DNA of 6,390 nt, taken from Clostridia bacterium (GTDB taxonomy: Bacteria > Bacillota > Clostridia > Christensenellales > CAG-138). The stretch is from positions 1 to 6,390 of the forward strand of contig JAFSFN010000142.1 in assembly GCA_017435185.1 (NCBI GenBank), in the 5' to 3' direction. Positions 6,009 through 6,390 of this stretch are shown here, piece after piece. Position 1 is the stretch's first letter. The number at the start of each line of letters is the position of its first letter. The position numbers and the translations under genes are program-made. Below the pieces are notes generated by a model. It ran no database searches. It was not told the origin of the DNA and saw nothing but the letters and a program-made list of their open reading frames with translations.

Positions 6009-6019
6009 ATCACCTCCTT
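6009..6019 (-). promoter_or_regulatory. Very strong ribosome binding site of the 44-aa gene
   Basis: On the minus strand this reads AAGGAGGTGAT, complementary to the 16S rRNA 3' end over the whole stretch, with 8 nt between GGAGG and ATG 6004. It is the best Shine-Dalgarno sequence in the window and suggests high expression of a very small product. Confidence 0.85.
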
Positions 6020-6025
6020 CCAATA

Positions 6026-6060
6026 GCATTTGCACAAATGCGCTCATAAATGCTCATAAA
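6026..6060. promoter_or_regulatory. Inverted repeat next to tandem 9-bp repeats, possible operator
   Basis: GCATTTG (6026-6032) and CAAATGC (6035-6041) form a perfect 7-bp inverted repeat with a 2-nt gap. Directly beside it GCTCATAAA occurs twice (6042-6050 and 6052-6060) with a 10-bp period, about one helical turn. Both lie just upstream of the ribosome binding site of the small two-gene unit, where a promoter is expected. I could not fit a clear sigma-A, sigma-G or sigma-K promoter; CAAATGCTA on the minus strand is only loosely like a sigma-K -10 box. Confidence 0.35.
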
Positions 6061-6083
6061 GCCACATCTCGATTTTTTTCACA

Positions 6084-6113
6084 CAAAAAGCCTGCGCATA
6101 TGCACAGGCTTTT
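6084..6113 (-). terminator. Rho-independent terminator after rplL
   Basis: On the minus strand, AAAGCCTG pairs with CAGGCTTT (arms at 6112-6105 and 6094-6087). The 10-nt centre GCATATGC can extend the stem, and TTTTT follows. It sits 20 nt after the rplL stop codon and separates rplL from the small two-gene unit, which therefore probably has its own promoter in 6020-6080. Confidence 0.85.
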
Positions 6114-6132
6114 ATTGTTAAACGATTTGAAT

Positions 6133-6390
6133 TTACTTGATTTCGACTGTTGCGCCAACTTCTTTGAAAGCTGCTGCGATCTTTTCGCATTCTTCCTTGG
6201 AAGCGCCTTCCTTGAGGGGCTTGGGAGCGGAATCGACGAGTTCCTTTGCTTCCTTGAGGCCGAGACCTGTCATTTCGCGAACAACCTTGATAACCTTGAT
6301 CTTTTCGGGACCGACATCCTTCAAGATTGCATCGAACTCTGTCTTTTCTTCTGCTGCTTCTGCTGCACCACCTGCTGCTGCAACTACAAC
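6133..6390 (-). CDS. rplL: Ribosomal protein L7/L12, C-terminal part (5' end missing)
   Basis: The frame is open from the right edge to TAA at 6135-6133, giving 85 codons of a protein normally about 120-125 long. The N-terminal dimerisation helices are outside the window. The Ala/Gly/Glu-rich hinge (VVVAAAGGAAEAAEEK) is followed by the complete C-terminal domain, with TEFDAILKDVG, KVIKVVREMTGLGLKEAK, VDSAPKPLKEG and the typical end VGATVEIK. This domain forms the mobile ribosomal stalk and recruits elongation, initiation and release factors through the GLGLKEAK helix. rplL normally follows rplJ, which would lie to the right of the window. A TTG at 6324-6322 lies inside the conserved domain and is not the start. 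A strong terminator follows. Confidence 0.98.
   Translation of the reverse strand, partial: VVVAAAGGAAEAAEEKTEFDAILKDVGPEKIKVIKVVREMTGLGLKEAKELVDSAPKPLKEGASKEECEKIAAAFKEVGATVEIK

Overview
The window looks like a chromosomal segment of a Gram-positive, endospore-forming clostridium, probably an uncultured relative of the gut Ruminococcaceae/Oscillospiraceae. The pointers are a SpoIID/LytB-type protein, SH3-decorated secreted proteins with Pro/Thr-rich linkers, a class B-like sortase, a DUF815-type AAA ATPase next to cysS, strong AAGGAGG-type ribosome binding sites and short hairpin-plus-T-run terminators. Base composition is moderate. The taxonomic placement is inference from gene content.

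Layout, left to right. (1) Positions 1-887, plus strand: the C-terminal 294 codons of a SpoIID/LytB-domain protein carrying three bacterial SH3 domains. (2) Positions 888-1232: an AT-rich gap holding what looks like the decayed C-terminal half of an XRE-type HTH regulator (about 1018-1140), a hairpin terminator (1140-1172) and the ribosome binding site of the next gene. (3) A plus-strand cluster of three tightly packed genes: a divergent DUF815 AAA ATPase (1233-2609), cysS for cysteinyl-tRNA synthetase (2596-3987, overlapping the ATPase gene by 14 nt) and, 34 nt later, a secreted protein with three SH3-like repeats and a C-terminal sortase domain (4022-5671). A hairpin at about 5677-5708 ends this cluster. 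(4) Minus strand, reading toward that hairpin: the 3' part of rplL (ribosomal protein L7/L12, running off the right edge), its terminator, then two very small genes of 44 and 49 codons. Each has a good ribosome binding site, and they are only 12 nt apart.

How it fits together. rplL and cysS are housekeeping translation genes. The SpoIID-type protein and the SH3-sortase protein both belong to the cell envelope and share the same modular style (SH3 units joined by TP/PT linkers), which suggests both act at peptidoglycan. The SH3-sortase gene appears to be read from the same transcript as cysS. No LPXTG-type substrate lies in the window, so the partner of the sortase is unknown.

Most interesting items: the secreted tri-SH3 sortase with an in-gene duplication and a CxxC insert near its active site; the two tiny, very hydrophilic genes after rplL, which resemble minor small spore proteins in general character; and the ATPase with an apparently eroded lid and sensor region. 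No CRISPR array, insertion sequence, tRNA, rRNA or riboswitch was recognised.
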